DNA from: DATLMR01 sp964615905
GTDB lineage: Bacteria; Acidobacteriota; Blastocatellia; UBA7656
DNA: 64,000 bases
NCBI GenBank assembly: GCA_964615905.1
Contig: CAZTUB010000008.1
Coordinates: 124,001-188,000, forward strand
Direction of reading: 5' to 3'
Both the position numbers and the translations under genes were made by a program. The notes under the pieces were generated by a model, which saw only the letters and a program-made list of their open reading frames with translations, was not told where the DNA came from and made no database searches. Shown here in pieces: positions 17,111 to 25,576 of the stretch. Every line of letters starts with the position of its first letter. Positions within the stretch are counted from its first letter, which is position 1.

Positions 17111-18616
17111 ATGTCTGACAAAGTAAAATTCCTGATGACGTTTCGAGCGCGGCTGATGTTGTTGCTCACGTCCTTCTTGATAATCACAATCGTGCTGGTC
17201 CTTTTCCTGGACAACGTCGCCACGAAGCGCACAGCCGAAGAGGTGCAGCTTCAGAGCGAGCAGGTGAAAGCCGCTGTAAGCGGCGGCCTCGGAGACCTTG
17301 CCGTCGGGATGGGCATCGCGATAAACAACCTTGGCTCCGACAAGTTTCTTTACGAGATTTATACTCGCGATCAGTTGCCTGCCACAATCGAGCACATCAT
17401 AGTCACCGACGATAAAGGCGAAGTCAAAGACACGACCCTGCCCGATCAGCAGGGCCGAATAATGCCCCTTCCAGACAAGTCGCTCGGCGCAGTGCAGGAG
17501 CAGGACGGCGACCCTGTCGAGAGCGAGCTTGAGAGCGAGCCTCACGACCGCGAGATGAAGACCTACAGCATCTCGTTCGAGACGACGAAGGGGAATTACT
17601 GGATTTTAATCGTTCAGAATCAGGGCGGCATTATTAACAAGATCGACGACGCGCAGGCGACGCTTGCCGCGAGGCTCAGGCAGTTGTCCGACATCAGGTT
17701 CGCCATCACAACGGGGCTGCTCGCGCTCGCGCTCGCCATCGCCGTGGTGATCGGCTGGCGGTTCACCCAGCCGATCAAGGAGCTTGCCGCAGCGGCTCAT
17801 AGAGTTGCCGCGGGCGACCTCGACTTTCGCGTCAAGCACGACCGCGCAGATGAAGTAGGGCAACTCGCCACTACCTTCAACGAGATGATCGTGGGGCTGA
17901 AGTCGAAACGCGAGCTTGAAGAGAAGCTCGGACAGGCCGAGCGCGCAGCCGTCATCGGTAGAATGACTCAGGCGGTCGCGCACGAGATTCGCAACCCCTT
18001 AAATGTGATAAACCTCTCGATTGACCACGCCAGCAAGCGGTACGCGCCCGAAGACGAGACGAAGCGCAAGCAGTTTACGCGTATGCTCTCGTCGATAAAA
18101 GACGAGATAGCGCGGCTCAATCATATGGTAAATGATGTTTTGAATTTCGGCCGCCCGGCTCGCATGGCGGTCGAGAAGGTCGACCTGCGCAGCCTCGTCG
18201 ATGAAACGATTGCGCTAGTGCGGCCTCAAGCCGATGAGCAGGGGGTCGAGATCGAGGTGCGGCAGGACGGAGACCGCGCGGACGTGCAGGGCGACCGCGA
18301 GCGTTTGAAGTCGTGCCTGTCGAACATCGCCATCAACGCGCTTCAGGCCATGCCCGCGGGCGGGCATCTGACGGCCCGCGTACACCAGACGAACGGAACG
18401 GTCGCCGTAAGCATCACAGATACGGGCGTGGGCATAAGCGATGAAGCGCAGTCGAAGATATTTGACGCATATTACTCGACAAAGCAGACGGGGTTCGGCC
18501 TCGGGCTTGCAGTGACAAAGAAGATAGTCGAGGATCATAAAGGCACGATAGAGGTTGAGTCGGAGCCGGACCGGGGAACGACTTTCACGGTCAAGCTTCC
18601 GGCGTCAGACGGTTGA
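17111..18616 (+). CDS. Membrane sensor histidine kinase
   Basis: The protein has 501 residues. Helix 1 covers about 14-35, an extracytoplasmic sensor about 36-196, helix 2 about 197-217, HAMP about 218-270 (ITQPIKEL-like FTQPIKELAAAAHRVAAGD) and HisKA about 280-345, with His291 in AVAHEIRNPLNVI. The ATPase domain has N-box SNIAINALQAMP (404-415), DTGVG (437-441) and GFGLGLA (461-467). It should autophosphorylate and pass phosphate to the NtrC-type regulator encoded 27 bases downstream. The ATG at 17111 has CAGGA upstream. An upstream in-frame ATG at 16979 would begin inside the heptamer repeat and add 44 residues unlike a sensor kinase, so I rejected it. Confidence 0.9.
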   Translation: MSDKVKFLMTFRARLMLLLTSFLIITIVLVLFLDNVATKRTAEEVQLQSEQVKAAVSGGLGDLAVGMGIAINNLGSDKFLYEIYTRDQLPATIEHIIVTDDKGEVKDTTLPDQQGRIMPLPDKSLGAVQEQDGDPVESELESEPHDREMKTYSISFETTKGNYWILIVQNQGGIINKIDDAQATLAARLRQLSDIRFAITTGLLALALAIAVVIGWRFTQPIKELAAAAHRVAAGDLDFRVKHDRADEVGQLATTFNEMIVGLKSKRELEEKLGQAERAAVIGRMTQAVAHEIRNPLNVINLSIDHASKRYAPEDETKRKQFTRMLSSIKDEIARLNHMVNDVLNFGRPARMAVEKVDLRSLVDETIALVRPQADEQGVEIEVRQDGDRADVQGDRERLKSCLSNIAINALQAMPAGGHLTARVHQTNGTVAVSITDTGVGISDEAQSKIFDAYYSTKQTGFGLGLAVTKKIVEDHKGTIEVESEPDRGTTFTVKLPASDG

Positions 18617-18643
18617 TTAGCAGGTAAGAGAGGGAGAGATTAA

Positions 18644-19975
18644 ATGGCAAGGAACAGAGTGCTGGTCGTAGACGACGAGAAGAACCAGCGAGAGATCTAC
18701 CGGTTGATATTGGAAGACGACGGGTACGAGGTCACGACGGCGCAGAGCGGCGAGCAGGCTCTCAGGTTCGCTCAGGAACAGAGTTTCGACCTCGTGCTTA
18801 CCGACTACAAGATGGCAGGCATAAGCGGCCTAGACCTTCTCGGACAACTGCTGGCCAACGACCCTTCGATCATAGTCGTGATGATGACCGCGCACGGGTC
18901 TGTCGAATCGGTCAAAGAGGCTTTGCGCGGGGGCGTCTTCGATTATCTCGAAAAGCCCGTTGACCGCGACCAGCTGCTCAAGGTCGTCGAGAGCGCGCTG
19001 GTCCGCCTCAAACGGATCGACGACGAGATAGTCGGGGAGTCCGACGAGATGGAGCGGGTCAAAAAGATGATCCTCAAAGTCGCGGGCTCTACGTCGACCG
19101 TGATGATAAGGGGCGAGTCCGGCGTCGGCAAAGAACGTGTCGCGCGGGCCATCCACAAAGCGAGCCAGCGCGCGGGCGAGGTCTTCCAGGCCGTCAACTG
19201 CGCGGCGATAAACGAGAACCTGATCGAATCAGAGTTGTTCGGTCACGAGAAAGGCTCTTTCACCGGCGCGCACGTTCAGAAGAAGGGACAGTTCGAGATC
19301 GCGGACCACGGCACGCTCTTTCTCGACGAGATCGGCGACCTCAATGTCAGCATGCAGGCGAAGCTGCTTCGCGCGCTCCAGGAGCGAGAGATCATGCGAG
19401 TCGGCGGGACGAAGCCCATAAAGGTCGACGTGCGGGTCATCGCCGCCACCAACCGCGATCTTGAATCGATGGTCAAGGACAATCGTTTTCGCGAAGACCT
19501 CTATTACAGGCTCAACATAATCCCGATCACCATTCCGCCGCTGCGCAACCGTCGCGCAGACATACCGCCTTTGATCGACTACTTTGTCGCCAAGCACAGC
19601 CTTGGCTCGAATCAACCGGTTCGCGGGCTCTCGGCATCCGCTCGAAATCTGATCATGAACTACTCGTGGCCGGGCAATGTCCGCCAGCTCGAATCCGCAA
19701 TCGAGCGCGCGATACTGTTGTGCGAGGGCGACGAGATAGTCGTCGAGGATTTGCCGCTTGAGATAAGACAGGAAGGCTCGCCCGCAAACAGCTTCAATTT
19801 CAAGCTGCCGCCCGAAGGCATCTCGTTTGAAGACCTGGAGCGGTCCTTGATCACGCAGGCGATGGAGCAGACCAACTGGAATATTACGCGCGCGTCAAAG
19901 CTCCTGGGTCTTTCGTTCCGCACGCTCCAGTACAGGCTGGAAAAGTTCGGGTTGAAAAAGCCCGGCAAGGATTAA
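18644..19975 (+). CDS. NtrC-family sigma-54-dependent response regulator
   Basis: The protein has 443 residues. The receiver domain covers 1-120 with Asp54 (LTDYKM) and Lys105. The AAA+ domain has Walker A GESGVGKE (157-164), GSFTGA (204-209, where the sigma-54 loop is usually GAFTGA) and Walker B FLDEIGD (226-232), with RLNIIPITIPPLRNR later. The C-terminal Fis-type helix-turn-helix ends NWNITRASKLLGLSFRTLQYRLEKFGL-like sequence. It activates RNA polymerase-sigma-54 at enhancer-type sites when phosphorylated by the kinase just upstream. Target genes are unknown. Its last four bases overlap the convergent mobA gene. Confidence 0.95.
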   Translation: MARNRVLVVDDEKNQREIYRLILEDDGYEVTTAQSGEQALRFAQEQSFDLVLTDYKMAGISGLDLLGQLLANDPSIIVVMMTAHGSVESVKEALRGGVFDYLEKPVDRDQLLKVVESALVRLKRIDDEIVGESDEMERVKKMILKVAGSTSTVMIRGESGVGKERVARAIHKASQRAGEVFQAVNCAAINENLIESELFGHEKGSFTGAHVQKKGQFEIADHGTLFLDEIGDLNVSMQAKLLRALQEREIMRVGGTKPIKVDVRVIAATNRDLESMVKDNRFREDLYYRLNIIPITIPPLRNRRADIPPLIDYFVAKHSLGSNQPVRGLSASARNLIMNYSWPGNVRQLESAIERAILLCEGDEIVVEDLPLEIRQEGSPANSFNFKLPPEGISFEDLERSLITQAMEQTNWNITRASKLLGLSFRTLQYRLEKFGLKKPGKD

Positions 19976-20553
19976 AAGAGCTTGAGCGCGCGCGCGTACT
20001 CTTCGGGCGTGTTGATGTTTTCAAAGAACAGCTCGGCTCGCGGCAGGTGGCGTATCTCTTCATACGCCACAAACCGCGCCGGGACGAGATCGAAAAGACG
20101 GCTGACTTTCAACTCGCGCCGCTCGATCAATCGATTGACGTGGGCGAGAGCATCTGTCGAGTACAAGGCCGAGAGCGGCTGCAAGCGGCCGTCTTTGCCA
20201 ACAGGCACGACCGCCTGGTGGGCCGCGCGAGCGCCGATCAAATACCTGAATAGCTCTGTTGAAATAAATGGGATGTCACAGCCTGCCAGCAGGACCGTAG
20301 GTGACCGGCTGTTTAGAAGCGCGGTTCTTATGGCTTCAAGCGGCCCCAGGCCCGCGTGGGTGTCAGGAAAGACCGGAAACCCAAGTTGCCTGTAACGGTC
20401 GTCATTGGCGATGATCGAAACCGTGGTCGCTACGGGCCTGACGGCGTCAATAACCCGCTCGATCATCGTGCGGCCGTTAAGATCGAGCCACGCCTTGTCC
20501 TGTCTCATCCGCGAGCTTTTGCCGCCCGCCGTAACGAACCCGCTGACTTGCAT
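19972..20553 (-). CDS. mobA: Molybdenum cofactor guanylyltransferase
   Basis: The protein has 193 residues. The N-terminal VTAGGKSSRMRQDKAWLDL is the GG-x-S-x-RM-x-x-DK nucleotide-binding signature, with the usual glycine after RM replaced by Arg. LLAGCDIPFIS is the metal-binding motif. MobA attaches GMP to molybdopterin, giving the guanine dinucleotide cofactor of DMSO-reductase-family enzymes. The gene is convergent with the NtrC-type regulator and overlaps it by four bases at the 3' end. Confidence 0.9.
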   Translation of the reverse strand: MQVSGFVTAGGKSSRMRQDKAWLDLNGRTMIERVIDAVRPVATTVSIIANDDRYRQLGFPVFPDTHAGLGPLEAIRTALLNSRSPTVLLAGCDIPFISTELFRYLIGARAAHQAVVPVGKDGRLQPLSALYSTDALAHVNRLIERRELKVSRLFDLVPARFVAYEEIRHLPRAELFFENINTPEEYARALKLF

Positions 20554-20593
20554 TACAGGGAAGTATAACAGGGAAGCAAGCGGTTTTTAGAGA

Positions 20594-21034
20594 TCAACCA
20601 AACTCCATATCCGGGAATTGCTGTAGGAGATTTTTCCTGAGCCCTCTAAAATCGGTTCGTAATTCCAGCATGTCGTTTCGCGTCGTGTTCACGACTTTCT
20701 CGATAGTATCCAGTCTCTGCTCTGTGATAAATCGAAACGAAGAGAGATTAGCGTCCGCCGCGTCGAGCCGCTTGTTTATCCCGTTGAATCGTTCTTCAAT
20801 TAGCGCCCAGAGTGGCTGGGTCTCTTTCAAACGCTGGTCAACCTTTGTCTCAAGAGAACCCACCTTGGTTTCAAGCCCGCCAAGGCGCGAGTCGATAGAG
20901 CCAACCTGGGCGGTGAGCCCTTGAAGTTCTTTGAGCATCTGCCCAATCAGCAAGATTAGTTGACCCAGGCGATCATCGTCCTGCTGATCGTCATTCGGGT
21001 CGCGTGGCAGCCGGGTTGTAGGATCGTCATTCAT
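20594..21034 (-). CDS. Coiled-coil hypothetical protein
   Basis: The protein has 146 residues. The N-terminus is very acidic (DPNDDQQDDDR), followed by an extended coiled coil with heptad-like repeats (GSIDSRLGGLETKVGSLETK) and ending RKNLLQQFPDMEFG. It has no signal peptide or enzymatic motif. Such proteins often act as structural or scaffolding parts; nothing more specific can be said. It lies upstream of mobA on the same strand, 40 bases away, so co-transcription is possible. Confidence 0.7.
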   Translation of the reverse strand: MNDDPTTRLPRDPNDDQQDDDRLGQLILLIGQMLKELQGLTAQVGSIDSRLGGLETKVGSLETKVDQRLKETQPLWALIEERFNGINKRLDAADANLSSFRFITEQRLDTIEKVVNTTRNDMLELRTDFRGLRKNLLQQFPDMEFG

Positions 21035-21189
21035 GATTTTCTACAATGGTAGCTTGGATATACTACAATAGGCCGCCTGATTTAATAGGGTATCAGCCCG
21101 TTACGGTCGAAAGTCAGGGCTGACCCGCGATGCGGTGACGTGCTATCATCACGGGCTTGAACTCTTGTTAGAACAGAGGTGCAGGATTG

Positions 21190-21789
21190 ATGGAGTCATC
21201 AAAGGAGACCGTTACAGATTCCGACCAGCAGCTGCTTTCGATCTTTCACGAGACGGGGGCGCTGCTCGAAGGCCATTTTCAGCTTACGTCGGGGCTTCAC
21301 AGCCCGCGCTATCTTCAATGCGCGCTCGTGCTTCAACACCCTCCTCATGCAGAGATGGCAGGCCGCTCGCTCGCCGCTCATTTCGCGGACGAACAGATCG
21401 ACATCGTCGTGGCTCCCGCGATAGGCGGGATCATAGTCGGTTATGAAACCGCCCGCGCGGCAGGCGCTCGCGCGTTGTTTACCGAGCGCGAGGCGGGCAC
21501 GATGACCTTGCGGCGCGGCTTCAGCATAAAGCCCGGTGAGCGCGTGCTTGTCGTCGAAGACGTTGTGACCACGGGCGGCTCGACTCGCGAGACAATCGAG
21601 ACAGTCAGGCGCGCGGGCGGCGAGGTCGTCGGCGCGGGCTCGATGGTTGACCGCAGCGGCGGCGCGGTCGATCTGGGCGTAAGACGGGTCGCGCTCGTCA
21701 CGCTCGATGTTCCCGCTTATGACCCGGCATCTTGCCCGCTTTGCCAGTCAGGCACCCCGGCCGTCAAGCCGGGCAGTCGCAAGTTTTAG
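21190..21789 (+). CDS. pyrE: Orotate phosphoribosyltransferase
   Basis: The protein has 199 residues. The N-terminal helix region ALLEGHFQLTSGLHSPRYLQ matches the PyrE substrate hood, and the PRPP-binding loop is VLVVEDVVTTGGST. PyrE forms OMP from orotate and PRPP in de novo pyrimidine synthesis. I use the ATG at 21190; a TTG directly before it (21187) is also in frame. A GAGGTGCAGG stretch upstream can serve as ribosome site. It leads a run of plus-strand genes, with truA 21 bases downstream. Confidence 0.93.
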   Translation: MESSKETVTDSDQQLLSIFHETGALLEGHFQLTSGLHSPRYLQCALVLQHPPHAEMAGRSLAAHFADEQIDIVVAPAIGGIIVGYETARAAGARALFTEREAGTMTLRRGFSIKPGERVLVVEDVVTTGGSTRETIETVRRAGGEVVGAGSMVDRSGGAVDLGVRRVALVTLDVPAYDPASCPLCQSGTPAVKPGSRKF

Positions 21790-21809
21790 CCCGCTCTGTT
21801 TTCAAGTCC

Positions 21810-22544
21810 GTGTGGAATTACAAGATCACAGTTCAATATGACGGGACCGATTATCACGGCTGGCAGATGCAGTCGAACGCGCGGACCGTCCAGGGCGAGT
21901 TGACACGCGTAGTGTCGCTGCTCGATCATCGCCCCGTGACAATCCACGGGGCAGGGCGAACCGACGCAGGGGTTCACGCCGAAGGACAGGTCGCCAGCTT
22001 CCTGCTCGAACGCAGGTTCGAGCCGCGCGCGCTCTCGGATGCCATAAACGCCAACCTCGACCGCGACCTGCGAGTCTTCGAAGCTCAGCTAGTGGACGAT
22101 TCGTTTCACGCAAGGTTTTCAGCCAGGATGAAGACCTATCGCTACCAGATATGGACAGGCGATTTCGTTCCCCCATTTATCCACAGGTATGTTCATCATC
22201 ATCGCGGGACCCTGGATGTCGCGGCGATGCGCGAAGGCGCGTCGCATCTTGTCGGCCATTACGACTTCAGCGCGTTTACGCTGCTAAATTCGGAGTTCGA
22301 GAGCCACATCCGAACTTTGAAGCGGCTCGACGTAGAGCAGGACGGCCACTTGATCTTGATCCACGCGGCCTCGGAAGGGTTCCTGCGCTACATGGTCAGG
22401 ACCATCGTAGGGACGCTGGTCCAGGTAGGCAGGGGCAAGGTTTCGCCTGGCGCACTGCTCGACATTTTAGAGAGCCGCGACCGTGCGCGCGCCGGGGCAA
22501 CCGCGCCTGCCGCAGGGTTGACTTTGGTGCGAGTGGACTATTAA
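21810..22544 (+). CDS. truA: tRNA pseudouridine(38-40) synthase TruA
   Basis: The protein has 244 residues from a GTG at 21810. It begins with WNYKITVQYDGTDYHGWQMQ, the typical TruA N-terminus. The catalytic Asp is in GAGRTDAGVHAEGQV, and FLRYMVRTIVGTL closes the fold. TruA isomerises uridines at tRNA positions 38-40. A longer in-frame reading begins at a TTG inside pyrE, but the family start clearly coincides with the GTG. It sits between pyrE and uppS. Confidence 0.93.
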   Translation: MWNYKITVQYDGTDYHGWQMQSNARTVQGELTRVVSLLDHRPVTIHGAGRTDAGVHAEGQVASFLLERRFEPRALSDAINANLDRDLRVFEAQLVDDSFHARFSARMKTYRYQIWTGDFVPPFIHRYVHHHRGTLDVAAMREGASHLVGHYDFSAFTLLNSEFESHIRTLKRLDVEQDGHLILIHAASEGFLRYMVRTIVGTLVQVGRGKVSPGALLDILESRDRARAGATAPAAGLTLVRVDY

Positions 22545-22567
22545 AGTGACGGTTCAGATGGACAATA

Positions 22568-23392
22568 ATGAGCAATGATATTCTGAAACATTTCGAAGAC
22601 GTAATAGAGAGCGGCTCCAGAGACGAATTTCTTCTCAGGCAGATTGATCCCAATCGGCTACCATCGCACATAGCCGTCATCATGGACGGGAACGGGCGGT
22701 GGGCCGCGCGCCGCAGCCGTCCTCGCGTGGCAGGCCACCGCGCAGGGGCAGAGTCGGTCCGCGCCACCGTCGAAGCTACGGCTCGGCTCGGCATCGCTTA
22801 CCTCACGCTTTACGCGTTCTCGATGGAGAACTGGAAGCGCCCACGGCTTGAAGTCGAAGCGCTGATGGCGCTGTTAAAAGAGTTTTTGCGCAAAGAGCTC
22901 CGCAGCCTTCAAGAGAACAACATAAGGTTTCAGACGATAGGCCGTGAAGAGGGCCTTGATTCCGCCGTCCGCCGCGAGATCGAGCGAGCGCGGCTCGAAA
23001 CCGCTAATAACACGGGAACAGTGCTATCGGTCGCGCTGAACTACAGCGGGCGGTCAGAGATCCTTGAAGCCTGCAAGAAGCTGATCGCGGAAGCGTTGGC
23101 GTCGGGCCTCACCCCCTCCGGCCTGACCGAGTTCGATTTCGAGCGCAATCTCTACACGGCAGGGCTCCCGGACCCCGACCTGCTAATTCGGACGAGCGGC
23201 GAGATGCGCGTGTCGAATTTCTTGCTCTGGCAGATAGCCTATAGCGAGATATACGTGACGGAAACACTGTGGCCGGATTTTCGCCGCGCAGACCTCTTCC
23301 GGGCTCTCATCGACTTTCAGAAACGCGAGCGCCGTTACGGCGATGTCAAACCTGCCGAGGATGGCTCGCTTGTCGCAGCAAATATGAAGTAG
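22568..23392 (+). CDS. uppS: Isoprenyl transferase (undecaprenyl diphosphate synthase)
   Basis: The protein has 274 residues. The active-site segment HIAVIMDGNGRWAARR carries the catalytic Asp. YLTLYAFSMENWKRP and the C-terminal DLLIRTSGEMRVSNFLLWQ are the usual conserved blocks. The enzyme adds isopentenyl units in cis to make C55 diphosphate, the lipid carrier of peptidoglycan and O-antigen assembly. The N-terminal about 30 residues precede the usual start. It is followed by cdsA, a common pairing with the uppS-cdsA order. Confidence 0.95.
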   Translation: MSNDILKHFEDVIESGSRDEFLLRQIDPNRLPSHIAVIMDGNGRWAARRSRPRVAGHRAGAESVRATVEATARLGIAYLTLYAFSMENWKRPRLEVEALMALLKEFLRKELRSLQENNIRFQTIGREEGLDSAVRREIERARLETANNTGTVLSVALNYSGRSEILEACKKLIAEALASGLTPSGLTEFDFERNLYTAGLPDPDLLIRTSGEMRVSNFLLWQIAYSEIYVTETLWPDFRRADLFRALIDFQKRERRYGDVKPAEDGSLVAANMK

Positions 23393-23459
23393 TGGCCGTT
23401 TCACAGCAGCAAGTAGCTCGGTTTCACCTGGCAAATCCTCTCGCCGCTGACCACTGCCT

Positions 23460-24275
23460 ATGAAGAGAATCCTGACTGCCTTAGTCGCGCTTCCGATCCT
23501 GCTTTACACGGTCTGGAGTTCCATCCCGCATTTCTTCGTAGGGATTGCCGCCGTCTCAATCCTGCTCGCGCTCGATGAGTTTTATAATCTTGCATCGAAG
23601 GTCGATTGCCGGGCGTTAAAGAGCCTGGGGTCGCTGGCCGCGCTCGGAGTGGTTGCCTGCTTTTATCTCGATAAGCCGACCTGGATAGCGGCTGTGCTTG
23701 CCGCGCTCGCAATCGTCTCGCTCGCTTTTGAGATTGCTCGCCCGGATGAGATGGGCCGCGCGCTCCAGTCTGCCTCTGCCACGGTCTTTGGAGTCGTTTA
23801 TGTAGCGCTGCTGGCGGGGTACCTTGTCGGCATAAGGATGACCCCGGATACCGCAGCTATACAGCAGCTTGCGCCGAAACTGCTCACGATGTTTTTTGCG
23901 ATGGTGATGATGACAGACACAGGCGCTTATTACACGGGCCGCACGCTGGGCCGCCACAAACTCGCGCCACGCGTCAGCCCAGGAAAGACCATCGAAGGCT
24001 CGGTAGGCGGCTTTATAGCCGCGGCGCTCACGGGACTGCTCGTCAAGCTCATCTTCTTTCCCGAAATCCCGATGGCCCACGCCGTTATTTTAGGAGCGTT
24101 GGTAGGGGTGCTCGGTCAGATCGGCGACCTTGCCGAATCACTGCTCAAGCGAGGCTCCGGCGTGAAAGATTCGGGAAACCTGCTTCCAGGCCACGGAGGG
24201 ATGCTCGACCGCGTCGACAGCATACTTTTCTGCGCGCCGCTGGTCTATTATTACTCGCGCATCTTTCTCGTTTGA
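23460..24275 (+). CDS. cdsA: Phosphatidate cytidylyltransferase
   Basis: The protein has 271 residues and is rich in membrane helices. The C-terminal signature spans GDLAESLLKRGSGVKDSGNL and LPGHGGMLDRVDSI, matching the CdsA S-x(8)-K-D-x(4)-PGHGG-x(2)-DR-x-D pattern. It makes CDP-diacylglycerol from CTP and phosphatidic acid, the precursor for PgsA (encoded at 45473-46300) and other phospholipids. It follows uppS by 67 bases. Confidence 0.95.
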   Translation: MKRILTALVALPILLYTVWSSIPHFFVGIAAVSILLALDEFYNLASKVDCRALKSLGSLAALGVVACFYLDKPTWIAAVLAALAIVSLAFEIARPDEMGRALQSASATVFGVVYVALLAGYLVGIRMTPDTAAIQQLAPKLLTMFFAMVMMTDTGAYYTGRTLGRHKLAPRVSPGKTIEGSVGGFIAAALTGLLVKLIFFPEIPMAHAVILGALVGVLGQIGDLAESLLKRGSGVKDSGNLLPGHGGMLDRVDSILFCAPLVYYYSRIFLV

Positions 24276-24306
24276 CGTTGTTTGCCATTGATTGACATGG
24301 AGCTTG

Positions 24307-25569
24307 ATGCGAAAGCTGCGCCTCACGTTTCTGTTCATAGCGGTGTTGGGGAGCGGTATTTTCTTCGCTCGCAACTCAGGCCCTGACCCGCAAAAATACG
24401 CTAACGATTTCAACGTATATTATTTCGCCTCGACGGAGGTGATCGAAGGGCGCGACCCCTATCAAAACTCGCTCGGCTCGTGGACCCCTTACCTGTACCC
24501 GCCGCTGCTCGCAGAGTTGTTGATCCCGCTCGCGCTTATGCCGCTTCCGGTCGCGGCTTTTTTCTGGTACTTGATCGGCGCGGCATCGATTGCAGCAGCC
24601 GCGAGCATGTCGGCGGATATGGCCGCGAAGACGGCCGCCAAACTCGCCCCGGTTGAGACGACAATCAACTCTCGTATGGAATTTGATTGGCCGTTTACTT
24701 CAGCGGTCGATCAACCGACGCTTATCGCCTGGGCCAGCCTTATCCTTCTCGCTCGATTTGTGCTCGACAACTTCGCGATGGGTCAGGCAAACGCGCTCGT
24801 CCTATTTTTCGCCGTCGCGCACGTCTACTTTTATCAAAGAGAGAAAAAGCTGTGGTCTGCGCTTGCGCTTGCGGTTGCGATCTCCATCAAAATAACGCCC
24901 GCCCTCTTCCTCGTTTACCACCTCGGAAAAGGAAGGATAAAATTCGCCTCAACCAGCCTTGCGTTGCTGGCGGCGATAACCTTGCTAAGCCTCGCGCCGT
25001 TCGGCTCACGCGCCCCCGAAGTTTTCATGACGTTTACTAAAAGAACTCTCGGAAACGAGCAAGGATTCAATCTGGCTTACTCAGGCAACCAGTCGCTTCG
25101 CGGCGCGGTCGGTCGAGCTATGGGTGAATCGGCTGATGACTCGCGCCGCGCTTCCACGCCTCAATCAATCCTGGCGTCGATCTTCCTGCTGGCGCTTGCA
25201 GTAATCGCATCACGGAAAGCGCAGGACGATGTTGCCGCCTCGGCCCCGTTTTTTTGCTTGCTCGTTTTGCTTTCGCCGCTAAGCTGGAAGGCGCACTTCG
25301 TCGCGCTCATGCTCCCGCTCGCGCACCTCGCCGCGCAGGCCGCGAGCGCAATCTCCACAAGGCGGCGGGTCGTTTTAATCTCGACTATAGCGTGCGTGTT
25401 TTTGCTCTTCAATTTTACGAGCCCCTTTGTGATTCCGCTTCAACTGTCGGAGTGGGCCGACACACTCTCGCTCGTCTGGGGGGGTGCGATGCTCGTCTTC
25501 GGCTGCTGTGTCGGTCTTAACTTTAGTGCGCGGAAATTTGGCAACACTCCCGCCGTTTTGTTACTCTGA
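24307..25569 (+). CDS. GT87-like (DUF2029) polytopic membrane glycosyltransferase
   Basis: The protein has 420 residues and about ten hydrophobic segments. The first loop has NDFNVYYFASTEVIEGRDPY and YPPLLAELLIPLALMP, as in GT87/DUF2029 polyprenyl-phosphate-mannose-dependent enzymes, where an early Asp or Glu is thought to be catalytic. DNFAMGQANALVLFF and ALAVAISIKITPALFL are further family blocks. The ATG at 24307 has GGAG five bases before it; a TTG at 24292 is a possible longer start. The sugar and acceptor are unknown. Confidence 0.8.
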   Translation: MRKLRLTFLFIAVLGSGIFFARNSGPDPQKYANDFNVYYFASTEVIEGRDPYQNSLGSWTPYLYPPLLAELLIPLALMPLPVAAFFWYLIGAASIAAAASMSADMAAKTAAKLAPVETTINSRMEFDWPFTSAVDQPTLIAWASLILLARFVLDNFAMGQANALVLFFAVAHVYFYQREKKLWSALALAVAISIKITPALFLVYHLGKGRIKFASTSLALLAAITLLSLAPFGSRAPEVFMTFTKRTLGNEQGFNLAYSGNQSLRGAVGRAMGESADDSRRASTPQSILASIFLLALAVIASRKAQDDVAASAPFFCLLVLLSPLSWKAHFVALMLPLAHLAAQAASAISTRRRVVLISTIACVFLLFNFTSPFVIPLQLSEWADTLSLVWGGAMLVFGCCVGLNFSARKFGNTPAVLLL

Positions 25570-25576
25570 AGAAGTT